Position numbers and translations under genes: made by a program
DNA from: Protonemura montana
Taxonomy: Eukaryota > Arthropoda > Insecta > Plecoptera > Nemouridae
Reading direction: 5' to 3'
NCBI GenBank assembly: GCA_947568835.1
Contig: OX387605.1
Location: forward strand, 3,906,001-3,970,000
DNA length: 64,000 nt
The notes under the pieces: generated by a model
Seen by the model: the letters and a program-made list of their open reading frames with translations, nothing else
Database searches by the model: none
What the model was told of the DNA's origin: nothing
Part shown: piece after piece, positions 24,376 to 38,427 of the stretch
Position numbering within the stretch: position 1 is the first letter of the stretch
Layout: every line of letters starts with the position of its first letter

Positions 24376-27375
24376 TACCCGCGAGAGCTCATGAACTCGC
24401 GCGCGATGGAAACTTTGAATTAGGTTTCCTTCACTTTCCTTTGAGATGCGACTGTTTGCATACTTGAAATGTAAATCATAATAATATCACGTTTTCCCTC
24501 TACGACTGCCAGAAACAGCGTCAGATATTCGACACGGGTGTATACCCCCCATACGCAAAGTGTGCATACATTTTGACGGCAGATATGTTCTCTTTTGACG
24601 TTTGTTTCTGCTAACTTTCAATTATTAACGAGCAATCGCACGATACTAGTCAGTTTCAATTATTAATAACGAATACGATAATAATTCCAATAATACAAAC
24701 CACGTTTCGGGTCTATGTTTAAAAAAGGTTCTGTTTTTCGATTTGACATTAATATTGCAAACAGTGAAATGGGAAACTGTTATTTTTATAGTTTTCCATG
24801 AAACGTTCCTCGAGTAGTGGTATTTTTGGACAAAGCTCGCTGCGAGTTATAAATGCAGACCACTCATGAATATGGCTTCGCTGGGAAGGACCTACTGCTC
24901 AATGCGCCCTATTGAGCGATTCAAAAGTGGTCAGCGTTTCTAAGCAGCTGCTGTAGTGCCAGGTGCGTCGAACGTCGCTCGACGTCGCGACGCCCGATAC
25001 GTCACGCCGCTGCACTTGACGACGCCGTTTCGTTGTAGTGAACTCCGAACAGTTGATCGGTGTTCCGCGAGAAATGTTTTTAAGTGTGACATTCGATGTG
25101 CTGCAGTCGCCATCGCTCACTTCCGGCAAACATCGACACGTTGGGCACAAATCATCAATGTTCAGATTCAACAAACAAGGGACGCATTTTTGTTTTTCTG
25201 TTTCATCAATCAGTTTAAAACACTAGCTCGCGGGAAAACTTCTCCGTGACGTTTTTCTATACTTTTTCCTAATTATTTGCAGCCATGATTGATGTCTTGA
25301 TATGTAGACGCCTTGTGATGCGGGTCTACCAATTTGGGTGTAATAAAGACATAGCTCCGACGGTCCAGCTCGACGTCATGCAGCTGATACAGCCAGCACA
25401 GCCCGCCCTGCAAATTCTTTCACATTGTGATCAAGTTGCTGTTCCGTATCTTTCGCTTGTCAGCTGCTTCCTGGTCGATCCATCATGGCACGCTGTCTAT
25501 CGGAAAGACATCACCGCTTGCACGCCTAGAATATACAAATAGAGCCGCCGTTCCTTGGGTCCTTAGTGTTTCTTAGTCCTTGCTCCTTAGTCCATAGAAA
25601 TTGCCGCCAAATGTGCAGAGCGCTTCGTGCGTTTTTCTTATACTTTCGGTACTAGATACACACCGATGTCATGAATTATTCAGAACTAGTATTTTTTATA
25701 TATTTTTCCGAATGGGCCTATTCATTCCCATTTAGTTGCCGTTAGAACAAAACGTGCCTATAGATTCTTTCTCCTGGCTGACGATAAAAGTTAATAACAA
25801 AAATGCCATTGCAGCCATTACGGGAAGGCTGTATAATAATATCTCTCTGTGCGGAATACATATTCTCAAATCTCTATAAAAACTCGGCGCTCGCGGGGCA
25901 TCGCTTGCGTTGAAGGGACACACAATATGAGGCTATTAATTATTCCTTTGCTACACCTCAGTGTAAAAACGAATCACTGTTAATATTTGAAAGCGTCCCG
26001 CATAAACCAAGCGGTCTGCTCTCAATCTTGAACCATTCAGCTTTCTGCCTCGTAAAAAATATGTGCATGCCGTGCCCTTGACGAAGATTTAACACACATG
26101 TCATAAAATGTAAATATTATAAAACCATCAAAGTGATTTCTTTGCCACGAATGATTTTTTTTAACGGCTCGCGTTCCGATTCAGAGTCTTTTTGGTTTCC
26201 AAGAGACATTTCTGTGACACAAACCCAAACCAGCCAACTTGTTGACGACACGAAAACTCGTGTCTTGTTTTCTCCAAGCGTAGATTCAAAAGTTATCACA
26301 GCGCCGACATCTTTTCGGAACTCTTTCCCGAAGAGACACCTTCTTTTGCCATCCTCTGCACAAACTGTTTTCACAAAAAATCCTTGCAATATCTTTCGCT
26401 CGTTGATCAAAGTTGGCCTGTTTTTGTTTCTTGCCAGGTTCCTAACAATGTTATGTAACGCAGCCCTTTGATGATCGATAGACGTGCTTTTGCAAGCCTA
26501 TTATGGAGGCAAAGGGCAACTGAGAAAGAACTTTCGAGAAGAAAAAGAATACCACATCATCAATAGCGTTTTCATCATCACTAGACTCTATTCGCAGGAT
26601 AAAACGTCTGTAGAGCGATTATTTTCACCGTGAAATTAATGCTCTCCGTCGTCGTCGTCGGCGTTGGCTCTTATTTCCTCTCGCCATCCTCTAGACTTCC
26701 TGGGAACTCTGTCGAAGAAGACGCGATCGCATGCCACGGTCTTATACCTTGCGTGCAGCGAGACACGGTTAAACTTCATCACGCCCATCTGCTTAAACCA
26801 CCGCTTAATTGGAGGGCTGTTATCCCATTACGAAATTCCACGACGCGGCGCTGAAACCAACCTCGCCCTGTTGTTAAACGGCTGGAAGCGACGCTAGACG
26901 CCAGTCGTCGTGTCGAGCGTCGGAACTCATCGACTTCCGTATCCCGCGAGGACACTGTACGTTGTCAACTAGCGCAATTGTAAAGTCTGTTGGATGGGGC
27001 TGGGTCGGACTGTGCACAAAGTACCGCATTTCATCGGCAGTCCAAGAAGAATTGAAAGCATCAGTGAAAGAGATTTAATATTTTATTTGAGCTTGATTGC
27101 CAAATGGAATTTCCATGAGCCTCTGTTTCCAGTCTAACAAGTTATAGATCACGTTGGATCGAAGTTTATACTCTGCCGACAAAATCGAATCCACCCACGC
27201 AGATTAGTGTATCCAATCTATAAAGCGGCGTCGGCATCGGCGTCGGCAGCGTCGGCAGAAATTGACGCTTAACTTTCAAGTTCACGCTCGTGTAATTTGT
27301 TTCGCGTCCCCCGCGAGAAACACGCGGCGAATTATTGTCCCTGCCGCCCCTCGGCAGTGCTAGCCCATGGTGTGA

Positions 27376-27662
27376 AGCCCAGTACCGAGACCAGTACCGA
27401 GCCCAGTACCAAGCCCAGTACCAAGCCCAGTACCAAGCCCATTACCAAGCCCAGTACCAAGCCCAGTACCAAGCCCAGTACCAAGCCCATTACCAAGCCC
27501 AGTACCAAGCCCATTACCAAGCCCAGTACCAAGCCCAGTACCAAGCCCAGTACCAAGCCCAGTACCAAGCCCATTACCAAGCCCAGTACCAAGCCCAGTA
27601 CCAAGCCCAGTACCAAGCCCAGTACCAAGCCCAGTACCAAGCCCAGTTCCAAGCCCAGTTAA
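27376..27662. repeat. 12-bp minisatellite, unit CCCAGTACCAAG
   Basis: About 24 tandem 12-bp units. Most are CCCAGTACCAAG; four interspersed copies read CCCATTACCAAG, and the first units carry CGAG in place of CAAG. The period is a multiple of 3, so every frame stays open: the plus strand gives (KPST)n or (AQYQ)n and the minus strand gives (GLVL)n. No start context, splice-linked exon or known protein supports translation, so it is treated as an intronic minisatellite. Confidence 0.95.
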
Positions 27663-29306
27663 GTCTGATCAATCCCACACAATCGGCTCAGCGTTGCCGC
27701 ATCGCCGCCGCCCACTGATAATACGCAAACCGTTAATTATCCTTGATACACACAAAATGCAAAAAACAACAACGGCACAAACACACAGCGAAATAATTAG
27801 GTGATATTTTATTTACATGATTCTTCGTTTGCAGCCGAAAAGCGCGTGCATTGTTCGAGCGTGGAAAAAAGTAATTATAAACAGTGTTTAAATTTTAATG
27901 CAGCAATTTGTGATGTATGAGATTTTAAAGTTCACGCAACCAATGTCGTGCCTATGCATATTCTATAAATGCAGATTGAGTTTGAAATAATGCATCGTTT
28001 CGCCGAACAAGCGTGATGATATTTTCAGCAAACAAGGGAAAAATTTAGTGCCACATTTTCGCCCCCACCGCCCCCGTCCTCCCGTTTTGCCCATGGCGTG
28101 GGCGTTTGCTTTGCCCGAGTCCTCTTCGCGGATAGCCCACGTAGTATCTTCTGTCAGCCCCGTGGCCGGCAACATTAAGATGCACAACACGCAAACAAGA
28201 TAGCAGACTTCCGTTGCAACGCTCGAAATCTGTGCACGTCTAGCATCTCTGCAGTGGAGCAGATATTCTATTAATCCGTCGGCGATGGAAACAACATGGC
28301 GTCGTGGGTGCAACAAACGGAAAGGAGCAATTAAGACGCGCGAAGATCTCAACGCCAGATCGTGTTGTCGCATTTCCGATATGTGCCGATTGGCAGGACG
28401 ATCGCTGCAGTGCGGACCAATCGGCCGATGAAACGAAAATACTGCCAAAATGTGTCTATGTTGTAATTTGAAGCAGCTCTTGACGGTATTAGAAGGTGGC
28501 AAGTAAGATTTATCTCCGATCTGCTTGCAGCATTGCATGTGACCGTTATTCCCTATCTATGTCTGCGTGTGTGGGAAGTTGGGTGGAGAGGAGAGCTGTT
28601 ATCCCTCACGGTCGAAATGGCTCGGTTCAAGAATGCGCTCTTTACACTTGACGGCCACGGGAACAGTTCTTCGCGCGAACAAATTCAATATATTATAAAA
28701 GAGCATGGCATCTTTTCAAAGACAGCCACGGCGTCGTAAAGCACCGCCTTGTAGAATGCCCTTACGGAGAATCCGCAGCAGCGTTTTGTTCCGAGCTGGA
28801 TCACTCGAACTCGAGTCGCGGCAGCTGCCGGCAGCGCTGGCTGCGGCGTTGGCTGGCGCTGGCCGAATAATATTGCCGTTTATTTTCTGGAGCCTGTTAG
28901 AGACATGCAATTGAATACAAAACGATCAAAACAGTCGTCGTAGAGTTTGTTTTATTCAACAATCTGTGAGATATTCGTGGGGTATTCGTTTGGCTTTGCA
29001 GGAAATGCAGTCGCAGGTATAAAGACTAAGTGTGAGTTGCAGCATGAAATATGATATTTTGCTGCCATATGAGTACGGGTTTGTGAAGACATACATTTAA
29101 ATAATGTTATCATATTATGTATTTTTCATATTGATTCTAAAGTATCTGTTTGGAATTGGCAGAGTAAGTAAGACAAGTATTGGCAAACATAGAGATGACC
29201 AACAAAAGCGATTTTTTAGCTGACCAACAGTTGGTTTCAATCGAGACAGCAATCAATTTAGACTAAACAACAAACCGAAATAATTCTCGCGGGTATTTTG
29301 AAGTGG

Positions 29307-29350
29307 CCTCTGAACGCAGCCCGCAGAGCAAACTGGCGTGGCTCCTCCAC
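29307..29350 (+). repeat. Dispersed repeat core, copy B
   Basis: Contains AACGCAGCCCGCAGAGCA followed by TGGCTCCTCCAC. It is nearly identical to copy C, which lies 165 bp downstream in the same orientation, and to copy D at 53815. The element class is unknown. Confidence 0.7.
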
Positions 29351-29471
29351 GATTAGCCTAAATTTTATAGCTGAGGCTAAAACCTCGAAACTAAACTTAA
29401 CCGCTTACAATCATTTATTTGGCTCACGACAGTTATCGATTTATTTTTATTCTTGCTGACTTTTGAACTGT

Positions 29472-29516
29472 CCCCTAAACGCAGCCCGCAGATCAGACTC
29501 GCATGGCTCCTCCACC
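29472..29516 (+). repeat. Dispersed repeat core, copy C
   Basis: Contains AACGCAGCCCGCAGATCAGA followed by ATGGCTCCTCCACC. Similarity to copy B extends upstream into a shared TTTTGAA segment but stops soon after the core. Confidence 0.7.
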
Positions 29517-30416
29517 ATCCAAACTTGCATTTCTTTTTTTTTTCTTTCTCTGCAGCATTTAATTATTTCCTCACATGAACAGAGACTTATTGCACTGTCT
29601 TTCAAAACATTTCCAACACAAATAACGAGTGATTGAAGAAGTAATTGTGATACTTAATTTACAAGTGCGAAACCTGCCGTTCTAGGCGAAGCACGACGAA
29701 CAAAATGCCAACGGAAAGACGTTCTTCGAGTCACGGCGTCCTTGCCCCAATGAGCTAGGCTGGGGTTTGTACAGAGTCAACAAGATGACAGACTCATGGT
29801 ACACCACCTTAACCAGAAGATAACGCTGGCAATCTCATCATTTTCTTAAAAGTCATCATTAGCAATTTATAAAACTAGGCTCCCATTCTCTTACGTTGCA
29901 GATGGCAATATTAATGAAAAGTTACTACTGTTTTTTTTATTCCCCTACCAACCCGCTTCTGTGTTATGGTGTTATGTTATGTAGACTCAGTACACCGGAC
30001 GAGGTTGTTTGCTTGTGCATCTTTGTGTAGGATAGTTTCGTCTTGTGTTTTCTAATGAGAAAATGGCCGGCCCGGCCCGGCGCGGCGAGTGCGTGAGGTG
30101 GAAAGAGACGAGGCTATCAATTACTCGGAGAATGGGACTCTCGTCACGTGGCTGAAATATCTTTGTAGCCGACTTACGGAGACGGTTCCGCGTCACATCA
30201 AAGAGGGTTAGAAAGAAAAGTCTGTTTACCCCGGCGACATAAATGTCTTCTTTGTAACATTGTCTCAATTAGCACCGACAAATAACTCAAAGTGCGTTAA
30301 TTATTAAAACGAATATTTTTAAGAAAAAAATTCTTTGAGAGGTCGTTCCGCTGACAAAACTGATATTAGAGGGCATCTCAATTGAAGTAATGCCGATGAA
30401 GATAGAAAAACCTTTT

Positions 30417-30545
30417 TTTTATTATTATGAACACTATAAACGTCTCAGAAATTGATGCCCAAACGGGAACAATTGTCCCAAATGCACAAATGTATCCGTT
30501 TGGGCATCAATTTTTGAGACGTTTATAGTGTTCATAATAATAAAA
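30417..30545. mobile_element. Foldback / MITE-like hairpin, 50-bp arms
   Basis: The left arm 30417-30466 and right arm 30496-30545 are reverse complements over 50 bp with a single mismatch, separated by a 29-base loop. A 13-bp direct repeat (ATAGAAAAACCTT) at 30402-30414 and 30592-30604 brackets the hairpin and could be a target-site duplication, although the right copy is 46 bp beyond the arm. No coding capacity is present. A recent foldback transposable element or an inverted-repeat MITE is the likeliest origin; a small-RNA precursor hairpin is an alternative. Confidence 0.7.
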
Positions 30546-33500
30546 TACCCCGCGCATTGCAAGCGTTTGCAATTTAAATAAGATTTCATCTATAGAAAAA
30601 CCTTCCGTTTTACATGAGACAACCGCTAAAAGCTAAAATACATAATCTTTTTGTTTGCTGCCACGGACATAAGAGAATCTAGTTCTGTTCTCAAAAATCT
30701 ATCCAACATTAATAAATTGTGTATGTGTTTCACAATTGTAAAAGCCTGCTATATTTGAATTTCCTCGCGTAAAATCCGCTCGGGCTGTAGCTCGGGGGTT
30801 GGGGCGGAGGCGTTGGGTTGGGTTGGTTGAGAGAGGGGGAGGGGGCAGATCGTAATGGTGCACTCCATTAGCTGTAGCGAGCCGAGAACATCTTGGGCTA
30901 GCTCATATTTTACAAGACCTTTTCGTTCCTCTTAGCATCTCTGGTGCATGAACCCCCAGCTGTAGCCACCTCCCTACACCCCCCCTCCTCCCCCCACCCA
31001 CTGCGGCCCCCTGGATAGCCCTCTTAGCGTAGCTTAGCCTCGCGCTGCAGTCGCTAGCGTCCGTGGACGCAGAAATTTGCTTAGATAACTTAATAGATAA
31101 TAAAGCAATTTTGTATCGTGGAATTTTATGTTTCACAAGACCAACACGTCTGCTATTACGTTTTGAGTACTGCCGTAAAAAAAAGTTTGATTACAAAGAG
31201 CTATGATCTAATTTGTGTGTGTGTTTTTTTTTAATTGTGTCACCAGCTTGTGCTTTTCAAAGTAGTCGACAATCTTCATTAACAATATGATGTTCTTTCG
31301 GTAACTAGGGATCAAAAGAAAACTGACTTGTGGCATATCACTTGGCCCACAATCCTTCAGAGTTTACTATCATCACATAGCATACTCTGCTCAAACTTGA
31401 CCTCCGCATCAAACATGACTTTAATAAATAACATACAGCAGCGTGCAGGGAGCATCAACGTTTTTAAATTGATGATATTTATGGAGACGCACGGATGTGG
31501 AAAAAAATTAAAATAAACAAAACAGTGAATCAAGATCACATTAGGTAGGCGCCTGTAGCTAATACCTGCCACCGCTAGGGCTATCTAGAGTGGATGATGC
31601 TAATAAACCTGTTTAAATCAATAGACGGGATTTGGTGTGTTTAAATTTTTAATAACGATGAGAAGTGTACGCTCATTGCGCCGCCCTAGGCTCACTCTAC
31701 GCGCCTGTATCGCGGCGGGAGCTAGAATTGGTGCCGAACGGGGCAAAGGCCGGGGGCGGGGGATGGATTTAAGGGCAAGGGTGTGTGGAGTAAATCACCC
31801 CTGAGTAATCCTGCCCTGGCTACAGTTGTTATAGTAGCGATAAACGGGCCTTTGTTAGGATTAACCGAGACTCGCCGAGTTTAACCGGCAAAATAATCGC
31901 ACTGTTATTGTTGATTGCTGAGCATATAATTGCAGCTTTTTCGCACTGTTATCGCGTCTAAACAAACAATTACAGTACATCTAATGTTCACGGGTCTTTA
32001 GCTCATTAAGGAGTTAATGTTATCGTTCTTAGAGTGTGTGGAATGGGGTGGCAAGGGTTGGAAAGCGTTGGCTGTGCTGGCGCGTACGTTATCGTGCTGC
32101 TAGCAGAGAATAATGGTCGCGGACGTGTGTGCCTCGCGCTCGCTGCCGAAACCTATTCGCCCAATCTCGCAGCTCATTTACTAAGCGAGCAGCGCGGCAG
32201 ACTGGTTGCCGCTGGAATGATATTGAACCTGCTGCTATCTAAACTGCATGGGGTGCTTCGGGGTGGGAGAAAAGGAACCCAACGGTGACGGTAAAAACTA
32301 GGGATAGATGTGTTAATAAGTCTCTCCCTTCTGTTTTATCTTTTTCTATCTCTTTGTGTCTTTCGCTCGTCAGATTTTAAAATGCATTGTTGCAGGGATC
32401 TTGACGTTAACAGGGGTGGAGTTAGGAGTGGGGGTCGAACGGGAGAAGGAAATCTGTTATTTGAAAAGAAAAACAACATGTCAATCTCTTCCCTCCTTTG
32501 CACTTAAAATCAGCTTTAAATATAGTTTTTGAGAGATTTTCCGTGGATGTTTTGCCAAAGCCTATGTTCAAATGGATGGCTTTTTATTTCTCTCTTGTAG
32601 CTGACTTATTCTTGCCATTAACGCTCTTTCGAAAGTGATTTACAACTGTTGACGTATACAATGCGCATTACTTTTAATCAAAAGGTTCGATGGCAATATA
32701 TTCTCAATCGAATTGAAACCAGCTTTTAAAAGCAAAGATTCCGAATTAATGGAATCTTAATTCATGAGTCCGAGATTACTTTCAAAGAGTCAAGTGGAGG
32801 GCAATGATTATTTCGGACGAGCGTGCTGGGTTTTCTCTGGCTTAAGCAGTGGAAATAAGAGTCTGGTAACATGTCTTTCCAGGGATACTGACAAGCACAA
32901 CAAGCGTACCACTGATGTTAATTGCTCACCGTGACAGCTCGATGATTTCAGATCATTAAATATTAGCGCTCTTATCAATCGCAGTCGTGGTATGCAATCC
33001 ATTTGCAATTGCTGATTAATATTACAAACCCTTGTTTATTTGGATGCACAGGCAAACATTTATTATTTACGTCCCAGTCTTTCAACCGCTGCATATCTGT
33101 TTCGGTAATTAGTAATCAATCAAGAAAGTATTGTTCTAAGACAAAGGTGATTTGCTGTAAGTAGTTGGCATCATTACTCTTAATCCCCCCGTCAGAAGTT
33201 GATGCGAGCGGCATTAATCAGGAGGCATCTGCTTGTACTTATTAGGTTGCGGCTTGAGGTAAATACATGTAGCATTACTTATTGTGCGCGCTACGTTATC
33301 TTGGCAGAGCAGACAGTGAACTAAACTGGTTGCACAAGTGATAGCTTCGTTTCCACTGAGAGTACACATGCGAGAGAATCACTGTGATGAATGGTGAAAT
33401 GAATGAACGAATCTGCATTTAGTTCGCTGAACGCACGAGAAGCGAATGCTGGGAGCGGGGGAAGAAGGAAATCCATATTATCAAAAGCGGCCGGGGGTTA

Positions 33501-36500
33501 AAAATGAGAAACAACGGAACGTGATATCAACTCGACAAACGCCGGTTGACAGTGAAATGGTTCTCGGGTGGGCTCGTAGAGCGCTAGAACGATTTCTGTG
33601 AGCGGTGCGTCGAGAAATGCGTGCGGTAAACGCGTTTGTGGGGGGGATGCGTATTGCTTGGTGGGCTTGGCGTGTGGTAGTGTGCTCTGGTGGTGTGTGG
33701 ATTCTTCCGTTTTTTTCCTGTATTATACCCAAAAGTATCCTTAAGTTGCGCTGGAATGGCTGAAACTAATCCAGATACAACCAAAAGTACGGACCGAATA
33801 GGGCCTTGGGGGTAAATAACAAATTGATTTTCGATAACGGTACATGCTTTATGATTATCTTTTTACGACCGTGTGGATTTATTTTCAGCGCAGTTTTATT
33901 TCATATTAAATATCAAGTTGGCAGAAAGATTAAAAAAAAATCATCGCTACGTGAATTTCCGTTCGATAATACCATGTTGCAAAATCGATGGTACTCATCT
34001 TTAACATTAAAGCTGAAGAGAGCAAAGCGGTTTCATGCAGTTGCTAAACCAATATGCAAGAAAAACTTGTAGCAGCTTTGCATCATTGTCAGGTGCTGTC
34101 AGTGGGTAATTTAGCCAATTAAGTATAACATAAAGTTCAGTTTTCTTCGTTAAAACTGCAAAGTTTTAGTTTATCGCACATATTATAGCCGTATTCTATC
34201 GATAGCAGATGCACAAACCAACCGCTTGGTGTAGTTATACGCAAATAACTCCTTTGGTGGCACGGTAGCATGCAAATACCACGATATCTCCTTTCCATTA
34301 GGTGTCTGTAGTTTCCAATTCATCATGATATCCCCGTTCAGCCAACCGCTCCCCCAAGCGAAACACAATTTCCTACCCACGCACACCCAAGAAACATCTG
34401 GCAGATCCAAACATTTGTTCGCACCTAGTCAACAGAATAGTTGAAGATTGCCAACAATAAAAAAGCTTGCCGGTGAATCGAATAAACGTATAGTACGTCT
34501 GTTGGATTGGGCGTGAAATGGCTATCTGCCATGGTGGCTGGCAGCCAACGGGCCGGGCCAGGGCAGGGGCACCACCGCGAGTAGCAGCAGCAGGTAGCTA
34601 GTAAATCTAGCGCTCATTTAACCAGGCGCAGACTGAGCTGCCGTGGGTGGTCGGCCTCCGAACCTTGACCTGTCCTACTAGACAACACTTGCATGGCGTG
34701 TCGAGTACGTGCACACGCGCTTTCAGCCACCGTGTAAATATAAACGCGATATAAACGGTTGATAAGTGCGCTCGTAAAAGGTTGGTAGTAAAAACTGTAA
34801 AATACTCTAATGCGACACTCGATTGCACGCAAAGAACTGCATTTAATTCAATTTAGAACTCATAACTTGTCGGCGTGCTGAGCTGCGACTGGATTTTAAT
34901 GACCCGTTTTTTTTTTTTGGCACGCTGGAAAGAGAGGGTCGCGGTGGAATAGCCAGGCAAGAAAATGAATTGCGTTATGCTTGGAAACAGCTTTGTCGAT
35001 AGCTAAAGCGGCAAGCCTTGAGCAGACTACGATTTTTTTGTCCAATTTTTTTTGTGTCGGCAATGTTACATTCCATTTAAGAGTTAACAGCTCTTTTAAA
35101 CGGCGCATAAAAAGCTCAAGAACATTAAGCTTTCTTCAAAGTTTTTATGGCCTTTGTCACCCACCCATAATCGCATGGGCAGACATCTATTATGTGCGAC
35201 TAGATGACATGAGTACGGCGTCTAGATTAAGTTGATATTAAAGCATCCCTTTGTCCGTATAATGAGAAGAAACTCAGTTGACACACTGTTTCAGATAGTT
35301 GAAATGATTACAGTTCCAGCAATGATGTTTCGCTTTTTTGGAAGCTTTTCTTTTTGCTAAAGGGAAGAAAAAAAAGGGATGTTGCTTCGGCAGCAAAAAC
35401 GTAAGTTCTGTCAGTTTGTGATCTGGGGTAAGCTTGGCTGCGCACGAAGACCGTAGAACCGCGACCCATTACTCCGGCAATTATGACTAATGATGACAAC
35501 CTAGCGGTCGGTCGTACGAAGAGATGGCACGGTAGCACACCACGCAGAGAAGACGAGACCGCGGGCTGGTATTGCGTGCCATCGGCACGGGGTACTACCT
35601 CGCTAAACCACCGCGAATCGATCCTCCGCTGTCTGCGATCGTCCCCATCATCGGTGAGCTCCCACCGCCGATGACACCATTTGTAACGGGCTCTCTCGGC
35701 AACAGCGTCGACCTCCGCCAGACGCCTTCGCCGAGCGAGGAATAATTTTCTAATTTCGGGAACGCACGTTTCGTTGTTAATTGCAGTTGTGATAGGCTCG
35801 CGCTTTGGCGGTGGCTGCTAGAATCGAAGCGTGACCCCAGATTTTCAAAGATATAAAAGTGAAGCAGCCAGTTCAGAAATTCAGCAAAATATCACAATGT
35901 TTTTATTGTTGTTATTAATCAATTTATGAACATGTCGCTCATCGCTAAGCAGTACATAGTTAAACAATTTGTCTTGATAGTTGTTATAATAAATTAGAAA
36001 GACATTCTCTTGAATGTTCAAATCATATTTAATATAATTATAGATACACTTTAAAAAAGGGAATTTTCTCTCTGGTTCTATTTTAATTCGCTATCGCCCA
36101 AAGCAGAGCGTTGTTTCGTTGATTAAAACGAGTGACTTTTACACGAAAGTATTTAACTTGCCGTGGCACTGCGCTAATGTTTTTTTTTTCGTTTTCTCTG
36201 AGTGACAAATTCTTTCATGCATTGTCAGCTTGCTTTTTATGTGCGCCCAGCAAGAGTCGTCTGCTGTCTTTCTACGTCGCCTCTTCATAGAGAGGAACAC
36301 CGCGCGCGTATTTCATTTTGAAACAACTTTGCATTCTGCCACGTTTGCAGGAAAACTGATACAATCAGGCGTCAACCCACTGTTTTCCATCTCTCTTTCT
36401 CTCCTCTTTCTCTCTTTGCAAAACGCCACGATGATTATAATGGGTGACAATTAAGTGGGAGCCACGCGTAATGGGCCGAGAATTATACACAATGAATTAA

Positions 36501-36813
36501 ACCACATTGCAGTTTATAGATAAATCCCAGTAAACGCCACTTTGAATAGACGTGCCTCGGCTCACGCATGGCGACTGAATGTAAGTTCGGCAACGTGGCG
36601 TTGACAATTGACGGCATCAACGCAATGAAGCGGCGCGCACCACTAAAACTGTCACCGTGCAAAAGTGTTTCACCGGCAGCGACTGGCACGTTGTGTCTCC
36701 CAGCCGCCGAACCCTACCGCCAGGGCAGCGGCTTTACGCGCACCCAAACTGACGATGAAATTATTTCTCACTGTTTACTCGAATCGTTTCATATTGCCTT
36801 TTGCATTAGATTG

Positions 36814-36829
36814 GTGTGTGTGTGTGTGT
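36814..36829. repeat. (GT)n microsatellite
   Basis: Eight GT repeats followed by a T run. Confidence 0.85.
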
Positions 36830-37645
36830 TTTTTTTGTACGAGGTTCTTCACAGTTTAATTACCAAGCAAGCCCGGCTTACCATACACCGTGCAGGTATA
36901 TGGTAATATTATCTCTTCGTACTGGTACCTTTCAAGTAAATAATGGAGCTACTAAATTGAATTCAAAAATAATATTCTTTTTACGAGACTCGGCTGCAAA
37001 TAAACGTGTGTAAATAAAAACAGATGTGGTGTTATATCACCACTCTAGCCGGCCGTGACACGGAAATGGAGTTATAAACTCAAATGGTCAACGCACTGGA
37101 GGTGCCGTGATTAGAGCGACGTTGCCAAACAAACCTGTAACTAACAGGTACAGTGGTAAATAGTCGAGCTCGTCGGAAAGAACACATTTTCAACCGCAGC
37201 TTCTTCAAAAGACCGACTTTCCCCTTTGTCCTCGGTCCGGAGAGATATCGGACAATTTATTTGCTCGCTTTTCCCGATCTCGACTCGCTGCTTCTTGCCT
37301 TTGACCACATCTTTAAATGACTTGTCATCAAACAGCTTTCCCATCGTGCTCATGTAACCATACTTATTGTTATGTTCATACAATAAAAACTCTCCGTGGT
37401 CGTCCCGCAAACATGGGTCTCCTCGGCCACCGTCTCCATGCAGGGTTTTCATATGTAAAAAGATGTACGACAGATGTTCTGACGACGTGTAGTGCCTCGG
37501 GCCAGACTGCGCCCATTAATGTTCTGTCCGACGGGATGAGTCGATCGGAGCCCGTACCAGAGGAAATTGAGTCTGTAAGGCAAAGCAATAACCAGCCCGC
37601 CCGAGTCCGAGCATCATAACCCGCTCAATACACTTGGCTCTATTG

Positions 37646-37646
<1 letters not shown>

Positions 37647-37689
<43 letters not shown>

Positions 37690-37693
37690 TTGC
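37647..37693. repeat. CTG/CAG trinucleotide repeat
   Basis: About 16 CTG or TTG triplets on the plus strand. Read on the minus strand it gives a polyglutamine run inside a 116-codon open frame, but the flanking frame shows no domain, so no gene is called. Confidence 0.9.
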
Positions 37694-38410
37694 CTATGAT
37701 ACGAGACGTTACACGGTGCCAGATGTAAAAACCTTTTTTGACCGTTTGCCGGCAAGAGTTGTGCAATAGCGGCATGCATTATTAAGCTATTCATTTTACT
37801 GATGGTATTCTCCGAAGACTTGGGCTTGAAGACGTACCGTTCATAAACTGATGCTGGGATCTGCAAAGATATTTTTCTCGACTCGACCTAGAAACGTTTC
37901 TGTTTTTCCCCCGCCCCGTTTTCCGGTTAAGACTTGTCTCTCATGTATAGTACAAGTCACTCACGCTGCACACATGCATGGCGTTACAATTTGCACAAAA
38001 TAATTCAGTCGCAGTGCACAATTATTGCAAACTTCATTAGCTCCAGTGACGCTCGTTTTAAGTCAAAACGCGTGCACTTTTCCACGTGCATATATTATAA
38101 AACATCCAATTTTACTCAAAATTCGATTTGTCACTCTGAAAATAAGTGTATCAGTCGGAACGCCGCTAAATTCCCTGACGCGGCTGAATAATTTCCGTCT
38201 ACATTATCACTGGTATAGGTAACTACGCGTTCGCTTTATTACGCTAGTTTCCACACATAATTGCCATCACACTATGCGGCATTGTACATTGTTGCTGGGA
38301 AATGTGATCAACTAGCTCCATTAATAATTTGCTAGCTGCAGCTACCTGTCAATAATTAATAAGTACATTAACACTTCAGAGCTTTGGCCATAAACGCATT
38401 GCTTGCTCGC

Positions 38411-38427
38411 TGGTCGGTCGGTCGGTC
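38411..38427. repeat. (GGTC)n microsatellite
   Basis: Four tandem GGTC units. Confidence 0.8.

Noticed and set aside
27297..27718. (KPST)n, (AQYQ)n and (GLVL)n repeat proteins
   Set aside because: All are translations of one 12-bp minisatellite whose period is a multiple of 3; openness in every frame is a by-product.
27963..28538. 191-codon minus-strand open frame, among the longest in the window, with one hydrophobic stretch
   Set aside because: No recognisable domain, no supporting exons and no distinct coding signal; it lies antisense inside the large DIP intron.
37516..37866. Minus-strand polyglutamine protein
   Set aside because: The Gln run is a CTG/CAG microsatellite and the flanking residues show no homology that I recognise.
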